The notes under the pieces were generated by a model. That model was not told the DNA's origin, did not search any database, and saw only the letters and a program-made list of their open reading frames with translations. DNA of 64,000 bases from contig CAWEBE010000016.1 in NCBI GenBank assembly GCA_963806735.1, positions 17,653-81,652 on the forward strand, in the 5' to 3' direction. The stretch's first letter is position 1, and each line of letters begins with the position of its first letter. The position numbers and the translations under genes are program-made. Positions 26,182 to 35,834 of the stretch are shown piece by piece. This DNA is from CADEFX01 sp963806735 (GTDB lineage Bacteria; Pseudomonadota; Alphaproteobacteria; Rhizobiales; Hyphomicrobiaceae).

Positions 26182-27227
26182 CCGATTTACCCATCCTGAT
26201 CTGGGGCGGCGGCGCGATCGGCGGCACGATGGCCGCCTACTGGGCGCGGGCCGGCCACTCCGTTGTTCTGGTCGACATTGTGCAGGAGCACGTCGAGGCG
26301 TGTCGCACGCGCGGGCTTCACATCTTCGGCCCGATCGAAGAATTCACGGTGAAAGTGCCTGCCGCCGTCCCAGGCGAGCTCGTCGGTCAATTCGACCGTG
26401 TTGTTCTGGCCGTGAAAGCCCAGGCGACGGAAGCAGCGGTGGGTGCGCTCGCACCGCATGTGGCCCCCGGCGGCTTCGTCCTTTCGGCACAGAACGGCCT
26501 CAACGAGATCGCCATAGCGGAGCATGTCGGCGCCAAGCGCACCATGGGTTGCTTCGTCAACTTCGGCTCCGACTGGCATGGCCCCGGCGAGATTCTTTAC
26601 GGCAATCGCGGCGCCGTGGTGGTCGGCGAGATCGACAACACGGTGCGCGAGCGCACACGAAGAATGCACGCCCTGCTCGCCGAGTTCGAGCCCGACGCGA
26701 TCCTCACCGACAACATCTGGGGCTATCTGTGGGGCAAGCTGGCCTACGGAGCGATGCTGTTCGCTACGGCACTCAACCGCGACTCCATGTCGGAAAACTT
26801 CGCCGACCCGCGCCGCCGCATCGTGTTCGAGACGCTCGGCCGCGAGGTGATGGCCGTTGCCGCCGCACACGGCGTGACGCCGGTCGGGTTCGGCACGTTC
26901 GATCCGCGCGTGTTCCTGCCGTCGGCCGGCGCCGATGCCGGCCGGGCCTGTCTCGACTGGCTGGCCGACTACACGTCGCAGTCCGCCAAGACGCACTCCG
27001 GCATCTATCGTGATCTCGCCGTCCGCAAGCGGCGCACCGAGGTCGATCCTCAGATCGGCATCATCGCGAAGCTCGGCGGCGAAGCAGGCATCTCGACACC
27101 GGCTCTAGCTCGGTTGATCGAGCTGATCCACGACATCGAGGATGGTCGCCGGCCGATGGCTTACGACACCTTCCAGGCTCTGATCGACACATGCACATCC
27201 GCTTCGACGGCAAGGTCGCCCTCGTAA
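26178..27227 (+). CDS. Ketopantoate reductase family protein (2-dehydropantoate 2-reductase-like)
   Basis: The 349-residue protein begins with a dinucleotide-binding ILIWGGGAIGGTMAAYWARAG. It has the ApbA/PanE pattern, with the central LAVKAQATEAA and a C-terminal helical domain around NIWGYLWGKLAYGAMLF, whose Lys fits the catalytic lysine region. PanE reduces 2-dehydropantoate with NADPH, but many paralogues in catabolic operons act on other 2-keto acids. Its setting between an asparaginase and an SDR argues for such a catabolic paralogue rather than pantothenate synthesis. The ATG overlaps the previous stop as ATGA. Confidence 0.88.
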   Translation: MTDLPILIWGGGAIGGTMAAYWARAGHSVVLVDIVQEHVEACRTRGLHIFGPIEEFTVKVPAAVPGELVGQFDRVVLAVKAQATEAAVGALAPHVAPGGFVLSAQNGLNEIAIAEHVGAKRTMGCFVNFGSDWHGPGEILYGNRGAVVVGEIDNTVRERTRRMHALLAEFEPDAILTDNIWGYLWGKLAYGAMLFATALNRDSMSENFADPRRRIVFETLGREVMAVAAAHGVTPVGFGTFDPRVFLPSAGADAGRACLDWLADYTSQSAKTHSGIYRDLAVRKRRTEVDPQIGIIAKLGGEAGISTPALARLIELIHDIEDGRRPMAYDTFQALIDTCTSASTARSPS

Positions 27228-27934
27228 CGGGCGCCGCGCAAGGCATCGGGCGCGCCATCGCCCTGGCGTTGGCGCAGGCCGGAGCCAAGGTGCACGCCGC
27301 CGACCTCGACGCGATTGCTTGGGATGCGACGGCGCTCACCTGCCATCGCACAGATCTCGGGCGGCAGAGCGAGGCTGGTGGCCTCGTCAATACCGTGGTC
27401 GCCGCCGAGGGACGGCTCGACATCCTCGTCAACGCCGCCGGCGGTGTGCGCGGCCAGGTCGGCCGGCCCATCGAGGCCGTCTCCGAGGCGGACTGGCGCG
27501 TCATCTTCGAGGCCAACGTCGATAGTGCGTTCTGGCTCGCCCAGGCCGCGGCCGAGCCGATGCAGCGGGCCGGAGCCGGACGCCTCATTTTCATCGCGTC
27601 GGGCGCCGGGCTGCGGCCGAGCCTGACCGGCATCCAGGCCTATACCGCCGCCAAGCACGCGCTTGTCGGCCTGACCAAGCAGCTCAGCCAGGATCTTGGC
27701 CCACGCGGCATAACCTGCAACGCCATTGCGCCGGGCTTCGTGCGCTCCAATCCATCGAGCGAACGGCAGTGGCAGAGCTACGGTGCCGATGGCCAGCGCC
27801 GCCTGGTCGAGAGCATCCACACGCGGCGCCTCGGCACGGCAGAGGATATCGCCGCCGCCGCCGTGTTCCTTGCCAGCGCGCAGGCCCCCTGGATCTCCGG
27901 CCAGATCCTCTCGGTTGATGGCGGCCGCACCTGA
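27191..27934 (+). CDS. SDR family oxidoreductase
   Basis: This is a 247-residue classical short-chain dehydrogenase. The cofactor motif is VTGAAQGIGRAIALALAQAG at residues 11-30, NAAGG follows, and the catalytic YTAAKHALVG contains the Tyr-x-x-x-Lys pair. The C-terminus is WISGQILSVDGGRT. The start overlaps the end of the previous gene by 37 bases, and this ATG is the one that keeps the first beta strand (FDGKVALVTGA). It is the last gene of the operon that begins with the dipeptide-type binding protein. It probably interconverts an alcohol and a ketone made from the imported compound. Confidence 0.92.
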   Translation: MHIRFDGKVALVTGAAQGIGRAIALALAQAGAKVHAADLDAIAWDATALTCHRTDLGRQSEAGGLVNTVVAAEGRLDILVNAAGGVRGQVGRPIEAVSEADWRVIFEANVDSAFWLAQAAAEPMQRAGAGRLIFIASGAGLRPSLTGIQAYTAAKHALVGLTKQLSQDLGPRGITCNAIAPGFVRSNPSSERQWQSYGADGQRRLVESIHTRRLGTAEDIAAAAVFLASAQAPWISGQILSVDGGRT

Positions 27935-28160
27935 AAGAGCCCCTGGCCACGTCGCCGCGCCCATTTGCCGAAACGTTTAGCTCGCTCCAGACTTTTCAGC
28001 AGCCTTTTGAGGGTGACGTGGTTGAGCCCATCTGCCGTGGACGTTGCAATGCAACCTGCTTCGCTGACAGCTCTCGATAGCTTAGAACATCCTGGGGTCC
28101 GCCTGGCGGTTTAAGCCGCTCGCGTTCCGACGCCAGGCTCGTTCCCTGCTGGAGGTAGCC

Positions 28161-29264
28161 ATGCCCGCCCGCATCATCGGCATGATCGGCGTCACCCCAC
28201 CGAAGCGGGAATCAACATTGCTCGTCATCGAGGGCGAGCTTGTGCCCTCGTTTGTCGTGGAGTTTGCCCAGACACACGAGGCGTCTGGTTTCGACATGGT
28301 GCTCGTTGGCTATTCATCCTCCTCGGCAGAAGGTTTCCTCGTGGCGATGCACGCGGCGGCGCACACCGAGAGGATGTCGTATCTGATTGCTCACCGGCCG
28401 GGATTTGTCGCGCCTACGTTGTTTGCCCGCACGGTCGCAACGTTTGATCAACTGACCGGCGGCCGCCTGGCACTTCATATCATCACTGGCAAGACCGACG
28501 CAGAGCAGGAGGGCGACGGCGACTTCACGCCGAAGGTGGAGCGCTATCAGCGGGCGCAGGAATATCTACACTTGATGAAGCGTACCTGGGTCGCCAACAG
28601 GCCCTTCGATTTTGATGGCCGCTTCTACCGAGTGCGCGGCGCACATTCCGATGTGCGCCCGCTCCAGAAGCCGCATCCGATGATCATGTTCGGTGGTGCT
28701 TCCGAGGGTGCACTTGAGATGGGCGCGGCCGAGTGCGACGTGTTCGCGATCTACGCGGAGCCGCGCGCGACCACCGCGGAGCGTATTGCCGCATTCCGAG
28801 CACGTGCCGCAAAACACGACCGCACTGTCGGCTTCAACATGTCGGTCCGGCCGATCATAGCCGCGACAGAAGGGGCCGCATGGGACAAAGCAAATCGCAT
28901 CCTTGCCGGCATGTCGGGCGAGCTCGGCTGGGCTCGGCAGGAGGGTATCCGGGCGCCGGTCGACAACGCCGGCTGGCGCCAGTTCGCCTTCGCGCAAGAA
29001 AAGGACGTTCATGACGAGCGGCTCTGGATGGGCATCACCAAGGCGACCGGGGCGCTCGGCAACACCTCCTGCCTGGTGGGCACCGCCGAGCAGGTGGCAG
29101 ATGCGATTCTCGCGTACTATCGCCTCGGCATCTCATCGTTCCTGATACGCGGCTTCGATCCAGTCGCCGACACGACCGAGTTCGGTCGTGAGCTCATACC
29201 GCGCATCAAGGCCGGCGCGTTGGAGGTCGACACGTGGGCCACACCCGTCACGCCGACTCGATAG
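28161..29264 (+). CDS. LLM class flavin-dependent monooxygenase, alkanesulfonate monooxygenase (SsuD)-like
   Basis: The 367-residue protein has the SsuD-type barrel: GFDMVLVGYSSSSAEGFLVA, LIAHRPGFVAPTLFARTVAT, LTGGRLALHIITG and the C-terminal SCLVGTAEQVADAILAYYRL, where substrates and phosphate bind in this family. The SsuD group releases sulfite from alkanesulfonates with reduced FMN. GGAGGTAGCC stands before the ATG. It is a single gene with 226 unremarkable bases before it and no reductase beside it. Two sulfonate/nitrate-type importers elsewhere in the window could feed it. Confidence 0.87.
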   Translation: MPARIIGMIGVTPPKRESTLLVIEGELVPSFVVEFAQTHEASGFDMVLVGYSSSSAEGFLVAMHAAAHTERMSYLIAHRPGFVAPTLFARTVATFDQLTGGRLALHIITGKTDAEQEGDGDFTPKVERYQRAQEYLHLMKRTWVANRPFDFDGRFYRVRGAHSDVRPLQKPHPMIMFGGASEGALEMGAAECDVFAIYAEPRATTAERIAAFRARAAKHDRTVGFNMSVRPIIAATEGAAWDKANRILAGMSGELGWARQEGIRAPVDNAGWRQFAFAQEKDVHDERLWMGITKATGALGNTSCLVGTAEQVADAILAYYRLGISSFLIRGFDPVADTTEFGRELIPRIKAGALEVDTWATPVTPTR

Positions 29265-29364
29265 CCGACGTAAGGCTTTTTGCATGGCCCCGAGACTGCG
29301 GATAGATGCAGCGGCTCTGGCGGCTTCTGGTAGAAGCGGCTAGCGCCGTTGCGGCAGTGGTCCG

Positions 29365-29706
29365 CTACTGCGCGGCAGTGACCAAGATTTCCACGAGATC
29401 CTGGCCTGCCAAGGTGACGCCGATGCAGGCACGCTGAGGCGGATTTGCCCGGTCCACCCACTCGTCCCAAGCGCGGTCCATCTCCGGTTTGCGGGTCATG
29501 TCGGTGATGTATACCGTGGCGCGCAGGATCCGCGATTTGTTGGACCCGGCCTCCGCAAGCGTGCTGTCGATCTGAGCCAGCGCGTCCTTTGTCTGCTCAT
29601 AGAGCGGGGCGGACTTGTTCTTGGCAGTAGCAACCGCATAAACGATGCCGTCGTGCGCCACCGCGCTGCTTCGTGTCGGTGTCGTGCCAGCAAAGCGTTT
29701 GATCAT
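29365..29706 (-). CDS. RidA family protein (enamine/imine deaminase-like)
   Basis: This small protein of 113 residues has the YjgF/RidA fold pattern: IKRFAGTTPTRSSAVAHDG, YEQTKDALAQIDSTLAEAG, ATVYITDMTRKPEMDRAW, and PPQRACIGVTLAG with the conserved Arg. The ATG at 29706 is chosen over an in-frame start 12 codons upstream because AAGGAGCAG stands just before it. Classical RidA hydrolyses reactive 2-aminoacrylate; many paralogues sit in catabolic loci with other imines. It follows the PhyH dioxygenase gene on the same strand with 116 bases between them. Confidence 0.85.
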   Translation of the reverse strand: MIKRFAGTTPTRSSAVAHDGIVYAVATAKNKSAPLYEQTKDALAQIDSTLAEAGSNKSRILRATVYITDMTRKPEMDRAWDEWVDRANPPQRACIGVTLAGQDLVEILVTAAQ

Positions 29707-29822
29707 GAGAGCTGCTCCTTGGTGAAGCTTGATTTCTAGCACGTCGCTTTGGCGAGCGCCTCGAGCTCGACTTCGTCCAGAACCAGAAGCCTATCCGCTC
29801 CAGAATGGCCGCCGAAAGCGCG

Positions 29823-30656
29823 TCAGGCGCGGAACGCCGTCTTGCCGGTGCCGCGATAGAGCACGGCCGCCTGCGCTTCCGTCGCGGCTCTGTGGAAGGC
29901 GACGCCTTCGGGATCGAGATCGACATTCGGACGCGGCTCGGACGCGAAATTCTTGTACGTATCTTCGCCGCGCACCAGCGTCGCGCTGTCCTTGGCGCCG
30001 ACCGCCTGGCGCACATAGGTCGGTACATAGCGGATGGCGAGGCCAATGCGCCGGTCATCCGACTGGTTCGGGGCCGAGCCGTGGAACAGCAGCACATGGT
30101 GCAACGACGCCTGGCCCGGCCTCAGCTCCGCATAGACCGCCTTGGCCTCGTCGACCTCGACGGCTATCTCCTGACCCCGCGTGAGCAGGTTGTCTTTGTC
30201 GAAAGTATCCGAGTGATCGACCTGCGCCTTGTGCGTGCCGGCAATGAACTTCATACAACCCGACACCTTGTTGGCAGGTGATAGGGCAATCCAGGCCGTG
30301 CACACGTCCGGCGACGACAGGCCCCAATAGGTCGCGTCCTGATGCCACGACACGAAGCCCGGATCGCGCGCCTCCTTGATGAAGAACGAAGTGCTCCAGA
30401 CGAGCAGGTTCGGACCGAGGATGTCCTCGACTGCATCGAGCACGCGCGGGTGCCGCATCAGCTCGTTGATCCACGGGAAAAGCAGGTGCGACTTGTGGCG
30501 CATCTCGCCCTTGATCGGCCCCCCGGTTTTCTTCTCGTACGCCTCGAGCTGATGGCGGCAGGCCGCCACTTCCTCCTGCGTCAGTACATTGACCGGAAGA
30601 TGATAGCCCCTGGCGTGGTAAGTCTCGACCTCGGTTGCCTTGAGCACGTTGGGCAT
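29823..30656 (-). CDS. Phytanoyl-CoA dioxygenase (PhyH) family protein
   Basis: The 277-residue protein shows the non-haem Fe(II)/2-oxoglutarate oxygenase pattern. The first His-x-Asp is in SWHQDATYWG near residue 119. The distal His lies in LHHVLLFHGSAPN, with the Arg that binds 2-oxoglutarate a little later (DDRRIGLAIRYVP). Relatives hydroxylate acyl-CoA, ectoine, phosphonates or other small molecules. The start MPNVLKATEVETYHARGY is typical for the family. It shares its strand with RidA downstream. The 120 bases towards the efflux pump gene show nothing recognisable. Confidence 0.88.
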   Translation of the reverse strand: MPNVLKATEVETYHARGYHLPVNVLTQEEVAACRHQLEAYEKKTGGPIKGEMRHKSHLLFPWINELMRHPRVLDAVEDILGPNLLVWSTSFFIKEARDPGFVSWHQDATYWGLSSPDVCTAWIALSPANKVSGCMKFIAGTHKAQVDHSDTFDKDNLLTRGQEIAVEVDEAKAVYAELRPGQASLHHVLLFHGSAPNQSDDRRIGLAIRYVPTYVRQAVGAKDSATLVRGEDTYKNFASEPRPNVDLDPEGVAFHRAATEAQAAVLYRGTGKTAFRA

Positions 30657-30776
30657 GGTCTTTCTCCAGAAGCGGATGCTCGCAATTCGTTTTGCCGCTG
30701 CTGTGTCAGGTTGGCCGGCTCGTGCTCAGCCGTCAAGGCGAGCGCGCAGGCAAGGAGCTGGATTGGAATCTCACCT

Positions 30777-33700
30777 TCAGGCGGCTTGCAAGGCTTGCTT
30801 GATTCCAGGTTCGGCGTTTGAGGCTTGAGCCACCTGCGCATCGGGACGCGTCGGCATCTTGACCTTGAAAACGAGAGCATAGAGCGCCGGCAGAAAAGTC
30901 AACGTCAGGATGGTCGCCGCAATCAGCCCGCCCATCATGGCCAGCGCCATCGGCGCCCAGAAGACCTCACGGGCGAGCGGAATGAGCGCCAGCACGGCGG
31001 CGGCCGCAGTCAGGGTGATCGGCCGGAAGCGACGCACCGCAGCCTCGACGATGGAGCTGAACGCGTCGTGCCCTGCGGTCATGTCCTGCTCGATCTGATC
31101 CACCAGAATTACGCTGTTGCGCATGATGATGCCGGCCAGGGCGATGACGCCGAGAATAGCCACGAAGCCGAACGGGGCTTGGAACACCAGCAGCGCTGCC
31201 GCCGCGCCGATCAGCCCGAGCGGCCCCGTTATCAGTACCAGCAGGGTCTTGCCGAAGTGCTGCAGCTGGACCATCAGCAGCAACAGAATGACGAGGAGCA
31301 TGACGGGCATCTTCTCGTTGATCGAGGCCTGACTGTTGACCAACTCTTCGACCGCACCCTGCAATTCGATGTGATAGCCAGCCGATAGGGATCGGCGCAG
31401 CGGCTCCAGCTTGGCGAATACAGCGTTGGCAACGTCGGGCGACTGCACATTGTCGGGCACCACGCCACGGACGGTAATGGACGGCAGCCGGTCGCGCCGC
31501 CATTGAATTCCGGGCTCCAGAACGACGTTGACAGTGGCCACTTGGCGCAACGGCACCGATGTCCCGGCGGCCGTCTTTACATAGACGGTGTCCAGCGCCG
31601 AGAGGAGATTGCGCGTATCGGAAGGCTCGCGCAGCATCACCTTGACGGTCTCGTCGCCATCACGGAACTCGCCGATTTGGAAGCCTGACAGCATCGCTTG
31701 TAACGATCGGCGCACGCTTTGCGACGTGACGCCGAGCGCGCGGGCGCGATCCTGGTCGATGTCGAGCTTCAGGGCCGGCACGGGCTCCAGCCAATCGTTG
31801 TGCACATTATCGAGTTCCGGCGTCGCGCGCATGACTTCGCCGATCTCGGCCGCAAGACGGCGGACCTCGGTGCGGTCAGGTCCGGTGACGCGCACCTGCA
31901 CCGCCCAGCCGACCGGCGGACCATTGAACAGCCGATCGGCCTTGGAGCGCACGTTCGGGAAATCGCGTACCAACGTCTCGCGCACACGGGTCAGGACACG
32001 CTCGCGCGCCTCGATCGATTTCGACATCAGGAAGAGCTGGGCAAAGTTTTGGTTTCGGAGCTGCTGGTCGAGCGGCAGATAGAAGCGCGGCGCACCCTCA
32101 CCAACGAAGGTTGCAACATACGAGAGATCGGGATCTTTCAGGAGCTGCTGCTCGAGCCGCTTGGCTTCCCGCTCGGTCTCTGCAAAGGAGGCGCCTTCGG
32201 GCAGCCAGAGATCGACCAGGATCTCGTTCCGGTTGGAAGTGGGAAAGAACTGCTTCGGAATAAAGGCGAAGCTGGCGATGCTGGCGATGAGCGCCGCAAA
32301 GGTCAGCAGCACGACCGTTCGGCGTCGGCGCACGCACCAGGCCACAACCGCCCGGATCGCCCGATAAGCGCGGCTATCGTAGACGTCGTGATGGCCGACT
32401 GCTTGATTACGGCGAACCTTCAGTAGCCTGTAGCCGATCCACGGCGTAAAATAGACGGCCGCGAGCCATGACACCATCAATGAGATGCCCGTCACCCAGA
32501 ACAGCGTGCTGACATACTCGCCGGCTTGGCTTTGCGCGAATCCGACCGGAATGAAGCCCGCGACCGTGATCAGAGTGCCGGTCAGCATCGGAAATGCCGT
32601 CGATGTGTAGGCGAACGTAGCCGCCGACAGCTTGTCGTGCCCCTCCTCCAGCTTGCGATCCATCATCTCGACCGCGATCATCGCATCGTCGACCAAGAGA
32701 CCCAGCGCAATGATCAGCGCGCCCAGCGAGATACGGTGCAGATCGATGCCCATCATCGACATGACGAAGAAGGTCGCCGCCAGCACCAGGGGAATTGTCA
32801 AAGCAACAACGAGACCGGCGCGCCAGCCGAGCGCCAACAGCGACACCACGAGCACGATGCCGACGGCTTCGGCGAGCGCCTCCAGGAATTGATGGATCGA
32901 TTTGCTGACGACCTGCGCCTGGTCCGAGATACGGCCAAGCTCGACGCCGATCGGCAGATCGTCTCCTATACGTTTCAGAGCACGTTCGACCGCGGCACCG
33001 ACCTCGGTTACGTTGCCGCCCGGCCCCATCGTGGTGCCGAGCAATACCGCCTCCTGGCCCTGATAACGGGTTCTGGCTGATGGCGGATCCTCGAGTCCGC
33101 GTCTGACCTCGGCGATATCGCCGAGCCGGAATGTTTGCTGGCCGGCGCGCAGCCGAAGCTCACGAATGTCTTCCACCGATCTGAGGTCGCCTTGCACATC
33201 GATGCGGACGGACCGCGCATCGGTCTCGATGCGCCCTGCCGGGTCCATCGCATTCTGGCCGCCGAGGGCCGCCTGAATGTCGAGTGCGGTGAGCCCGCGC
33301 TCGGCCAGCGCCGCCGACGACACCTCGATGAAGATGCGCTTATCCTGCAGCCCCAGGAGATCGACCTTCGCGACCCCGGGAACGCGCAGCAGGATATCGC
33401 GCGCGTTCTTGGCGAAGGTCTTGAGTTCCGGATAGGAATAGCCCTGACCTGTAATGGCATAGAGTGAGATGTACGTATCGCCGAACTCGTCGTTGAAGAA
33501 CGGACCGATCACACCCTCGGGCAGCGACTGACGGATGTCGCCGATTTTCTTGCGCGCCTGATAGAAGGCGTCCTTGACGGCCTCTCCGCGCACTGAGCCC
33601 TTCAGGTTGACGAAGATGTTGGCAAAGCCGGGCCGCGTGTAGGAGCGAACGAAGTCGAGGCCGGGTGTCTCTTGCAGCTTACGCTCGATCTTGTCGGCCA

Positions 33701-33926
33701 CCTGATCCTGCATTTCCTCGACGGTTGCGCCGGGCCACAGGACCTGTACGACCATCACCCGGAAGGTGAAATCCGGGTCCTCCTTCTGACCGATGCGGAG
33801 AAACGAGTAGGCTCCAGCGGCCAGGAGCAACACGAGCAGGAACGCGGTAAAGCCGCCGTGACCAATCGCCCAGCTCGACAGATTGAAGCCTTTCGATGCC
33901 TTCGCTCGGGTCTCATCGGTGGACAT
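30777..33926 (-). CDS. RND efflux transporter permease subunit (HAE-1/AcrB-like)
   Basis: This is a full-length 1049-residue RND pump. It has an N-terminal membrane helix (GGFTAFLLVLLLAAGAYSFL), a first large periplasmic loop, a bundle of helices with the TM4 proton-relay motif GLLVDDAMIAVEMMDR, a second periplasmic loop, and a C-terminal bundle (ILGVIALAGIIMRNSVILVD). It exports drugs, organic acids or other toxic compounds using the proton gradient. It follows its adaptor gene by 68 bases and a TetR gene before that. No outer-membrane factor (TolC/OprM type) is encoded nearby, so it must borrow one. Confidence 0.95.
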   Translation of the reverse strand: MSTDETRAKASKGFNLSSWAIGHGGFTAFLLVLLLAAGAYSFLRIGQKEDPDFTFRVMVVQVLWPGATVEEMQDQVADKIERKLQETPGLDFVRSYTRPGFANIFVNLKGSVRGEAVKDAFYQARKKIGDIRQSLPEGVIGPFFNDEFGDTYISLYAITGQGYSYPELKTFAKNARDILLRVPGVAKVDLLGLQDKRIFIEVSSAALAERGLTALDIQAALGGQNAMDPAGRIETDARSVRIDVQGDLRSVEDIRELRLRAGQQTFRLGDIAEVRRGLEDPPSARTRYQGQEAVLLGTTMGPGGNVTEVGAAVERALKRIGDDLPIGVELGRISDQAQVVSKSIHQFLEALAEAVGIVLVVSLLALGWRAGLVVALTIPLVLAATFFVMSMMGIDLHRISLGALIIALGLLVDDAMIAVEMMDRKLEEGHDKLSAATFAYTSTAFPMLTGTLITVAGFIPVGFAQSQAGEYVSTLFWVTGISLMVSWLAAVYFTPWIGYRLLKVRRNQAVGHHDVYDSRAYRAIRAVVAWCVRRRRTVVLLTFAALIASIASFAFIPKQFFPTSNRNEILVDLWLPEGASFAETEREAKRLEQQLLKDPDLSYVATFVGEGAPRFYLPLDQQLRNQNFAQLFLMSKSIEARERVLTRVRETLVRDFPNVRSKADRLFNGPPVGWAVQVRVTGPDRTEVRRLAAEIGEVMRATPELDNVHNDWLEPVPALKLDIDQDRARALGVTSQSVRRSLQAMLSGFQIGEFRDGDETVKVMLREPSDTRNLLSALDTVYVKTAAGTSVPLRQVATVNVVLEPGIQWRRDRLPSITVRGVVPDNVQSPDVANAVFAKLEPLRRSLSAGYHIELQGAVEELVNSQASINEKMPVMLLVILLLLMVQLQHFGKTLLVLITGPLGLIGAAAALLVFQAPFGFVAILGVIALAGIIMRNSVILVDQIEQDMTAGHDAFSSIVEAAVRRFRPITLTAAAAVLALIPLAREVFWAPMALAMMGGLIAATILTLTFLPALYALVFKVKMPTRPDAQVAQASNAEPGIKQALQAA

Positions 33927-33994
33927 GACAACATTGCTCCGACACGTTGGATTGCCTTGGCTCGAAATGCTTCCCGGCGGGAAGGAAACCGCTA

Positions 33995-35149
33995 CTAGAT
34001 CGGCTTGTCCGAGCGTGCCTGCTGGCGCTCGCCCGGAAGCCGGATGCGCATGCCATCGCGGAGAAACTGCACGCCGGCGATCACCACCATGTCTCCCGCC
34101 TGCAACCCGCCCGCAACCTGCACGCCGTCGCTGGTCGTCCCGGCCACGGTCACCGGCGTCCTGCGCACGGATTTGATTTCCGGATCGACAACAAACACCA
34201 CCGCGCCGCCATCCACTTCGGTCAGCGCCGTGAGAGGCACCACCATCGCCGCTGTTTGGTCATCGACGCGCATCGCCACCAATGCGGTCATGCCAAGCCG
34301 CATGCCCTGCGGCGGCCCGTTCATGGCAATGCGCACCGCATAAGTCCGTGAGGCCGCGTCAGCCTGTCCGGCAATTTCGCGCACGCGGCCTTTCGTGCTC
34401 ACGCGCGGTCCGGCCCAGAGCGTGACCTTGACGTCCTGGCCCACTGTCAGCCGCCCGGCATCCTGTTCCGGGACGGCGATGGCAATTTCAGTCTCGCCGG
34501 CGTCGGCCAGTGTGATAACAGGTTGCCCCGCGTTGACGACCTGTCCCGGCTCACCCGTCACGGACGTCACAATGCCGGCCTTGTCGGCCTTGAGCGTTGC
34601 GTAGCTGACGGCATTGGCGGCCTGGCGCAGCTGCGCCTCGGCGCTATCGAGCGCGGCCACCGCCGCATCCAACTCATTTCGCCTGGTATCGTAGGCTGCC
34701 TGAGAGATAATAGCTTTCGGCAGCAGCGCCTTGGCGCGCTCCAGATTATCGCTGGCCACATCCCTGCGGCTGCGTGCCGAAGCCACGGCTGCCTTGGCAC
34801 TGTTCTCCGCGAGCTTCAGGTCCGTCTCGTCGAGACGAGCGATAACCTGGTTGATTTCCAATCGGTCACCGACGTTGACCGAACGCTCAACGATCTTGCC
34901 TGCTACACGAAAGCCGACGGCACTCTCGATCCTGGGCCGCACCACGCCGGAGTAGCTCAGCGTGCGCGAGTTGCCCGCAGCTTCCACGACCGCCACCTTG
35001 ACCGGCCGCACGGCCTCCTTCTCGACCCCCGCTTCGCCCTTGCAACCGCCTGCGAGAGCAATCAGTGGCAGCAGCAACGCGAGTGCCGGGATCTTGAAAT
35101 AGTTTCTATTGACTGATGACAATCGATTTTCTTCATTACATAGACGCAT
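33995..35149 (-). CDS. RND efflux periplasmic adaptor subunit (membrane fusion lipoprotein)
   Basis: The 384-residue protein has a signal with a lipobox-like LIALAGGC (Cys36), so the mature protein is probably anchored to the inner membrane. It has the membrane-fusion layout: a barrel-sandwich motif GFRVAGKIVERSVNVGDRL, a coiled-coil hairpin (about residues 105-175, Ala- and Leu-rich), TLKADKAGIVTSVTGEPGQVV, and a beta-barrel. It links the RND pump to an outer-membrane channel. It lies 30 bases downstream of the TetR gene and upstream of the pump gene, in one operon. Confidence 0.93.
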   Translation of the reverse strand: MRLCNEENRLSSVNRNYFKIPALALLLPLIALAGGCKGEAGVEKEAVRPVKVAVVEAAGNSRTLSYSGVVRPRIESAVGFRVAGKIVERSVNVGDRLEINQVIARLDETDLKLAENSAKAAVASARSRRDVASDNLERAKALLPKAIISQAAYDTRRNELDAAVAALDSAEAQLRQAANAVSYATLKADKAGIVTSVTGEPGQVVNAGQPVITLADAGETEIAIAVPEQDAGRLTVGQDVKVTLWAGPRVSTKGRVREIAGQADAASRTYAVRIAMNGPPQGMRLGMTALVAMRVDDQTAAMVVPLTALTEVDGGAVVFVVDPEIKSVRRTPVTVAGTTSDGVQVAGGLQAGDMVVIAGVQFLRDGMRIRLPGERQQARSDKPI

Positions 35150-35179
35150 GTGTTCAACTCCTCTCCCTGGAGAGTTCAG

Positions 35180-35803
35180 CTACTTCAGTGCTTGGATGAT
35201 GAAGTCCGCCATCTCGGATGGCGTAGGCTTTTCAGGGTCGTCCATGCATTGCACCAGCATCACGGGGTGACGCAGGGGCGCCATCGCCGCGCATGAGCAT
35301 TCCGCGGCGCGCTTGATATCCTGTTGACGAAATTCGCCACCGGCGATGCCGTCCTGGATGACGGTGGCAACCAGATCCGAAACGCGGTGAATGTGCGCTC
35401 TGATCGCCTCCCAGCGCTCCTCCAGCGCAACCATCACCATCTCATGCACCTTCTTGTTATCTATGAAGTTTTGCATGGATCGGCGATTGAGCTCTACTAC
35501 GATCCGCTTTAGCCGTTCGGAGGCAGACAGCGGCAAGCGGGCGATGCCTGTGAGGGCTTCTTCGTCCTCGGCGATAATGCGCTCGCAAATTGCATTGTTA
35601 ATCGCGGATTTCGAGGCGAAAAAACGATAAACGTTGGCAGGCGACATCCGGCAGGCTTCGGCTATGTCGGCAACCGTTGTTTTCGAATAGCCGTAGACGC
35701 GGAACAGGCGCTCGGCCTCTACCAGGATCTGATTGCGCGTCTCCAGAGCGTCCAGCGACAAGGCCGCGAGCTTGGCTGATCTATCCTCTTGGTGCGTGGG
35801 CAT
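35180..35803 (-). CDS. TetR/AcrR family transcriptional repressor of the efflux operon
   Basis: This 207-residue regulator has an N-terminal helix-turn-helix at about residues 25-70 (ILVEAERLFRVYGYSKTTVA, then DIAEACRMSPANVYRFFASK). A helical ligand-binding domain follows. It is the first gene of the operon with the RND adaptor and pump, a common autoregulated arrangement. The AT-rich palindrome just upstream at 35835-35860 is a good candidate operator. Binding of a toxic compound would release the repressor and induce the pump. Confidence 0.93.
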   Translation of the reverse strand: MPTHQEDRSAKLAALSLDALETRNQILVEAERLFRVYGYSKTTVADIAEACRMSPANVYRFFASKSAINNAICERIIAEDEEALTGIARLPLSASERLKRIVVELNRRSMQNFIDNKKVHEMVMVALEERWEAIRAHIHRVSDLVATVIQDGIAGGEFRQQDIKRAAECSCAAMAPLRHPVMLVQCMDDPEKPTPSEMADFIIQALK

Positions 35804-35834
35804 TGCGGGCGGCCTTCAGGGGCAATAGAGTATA

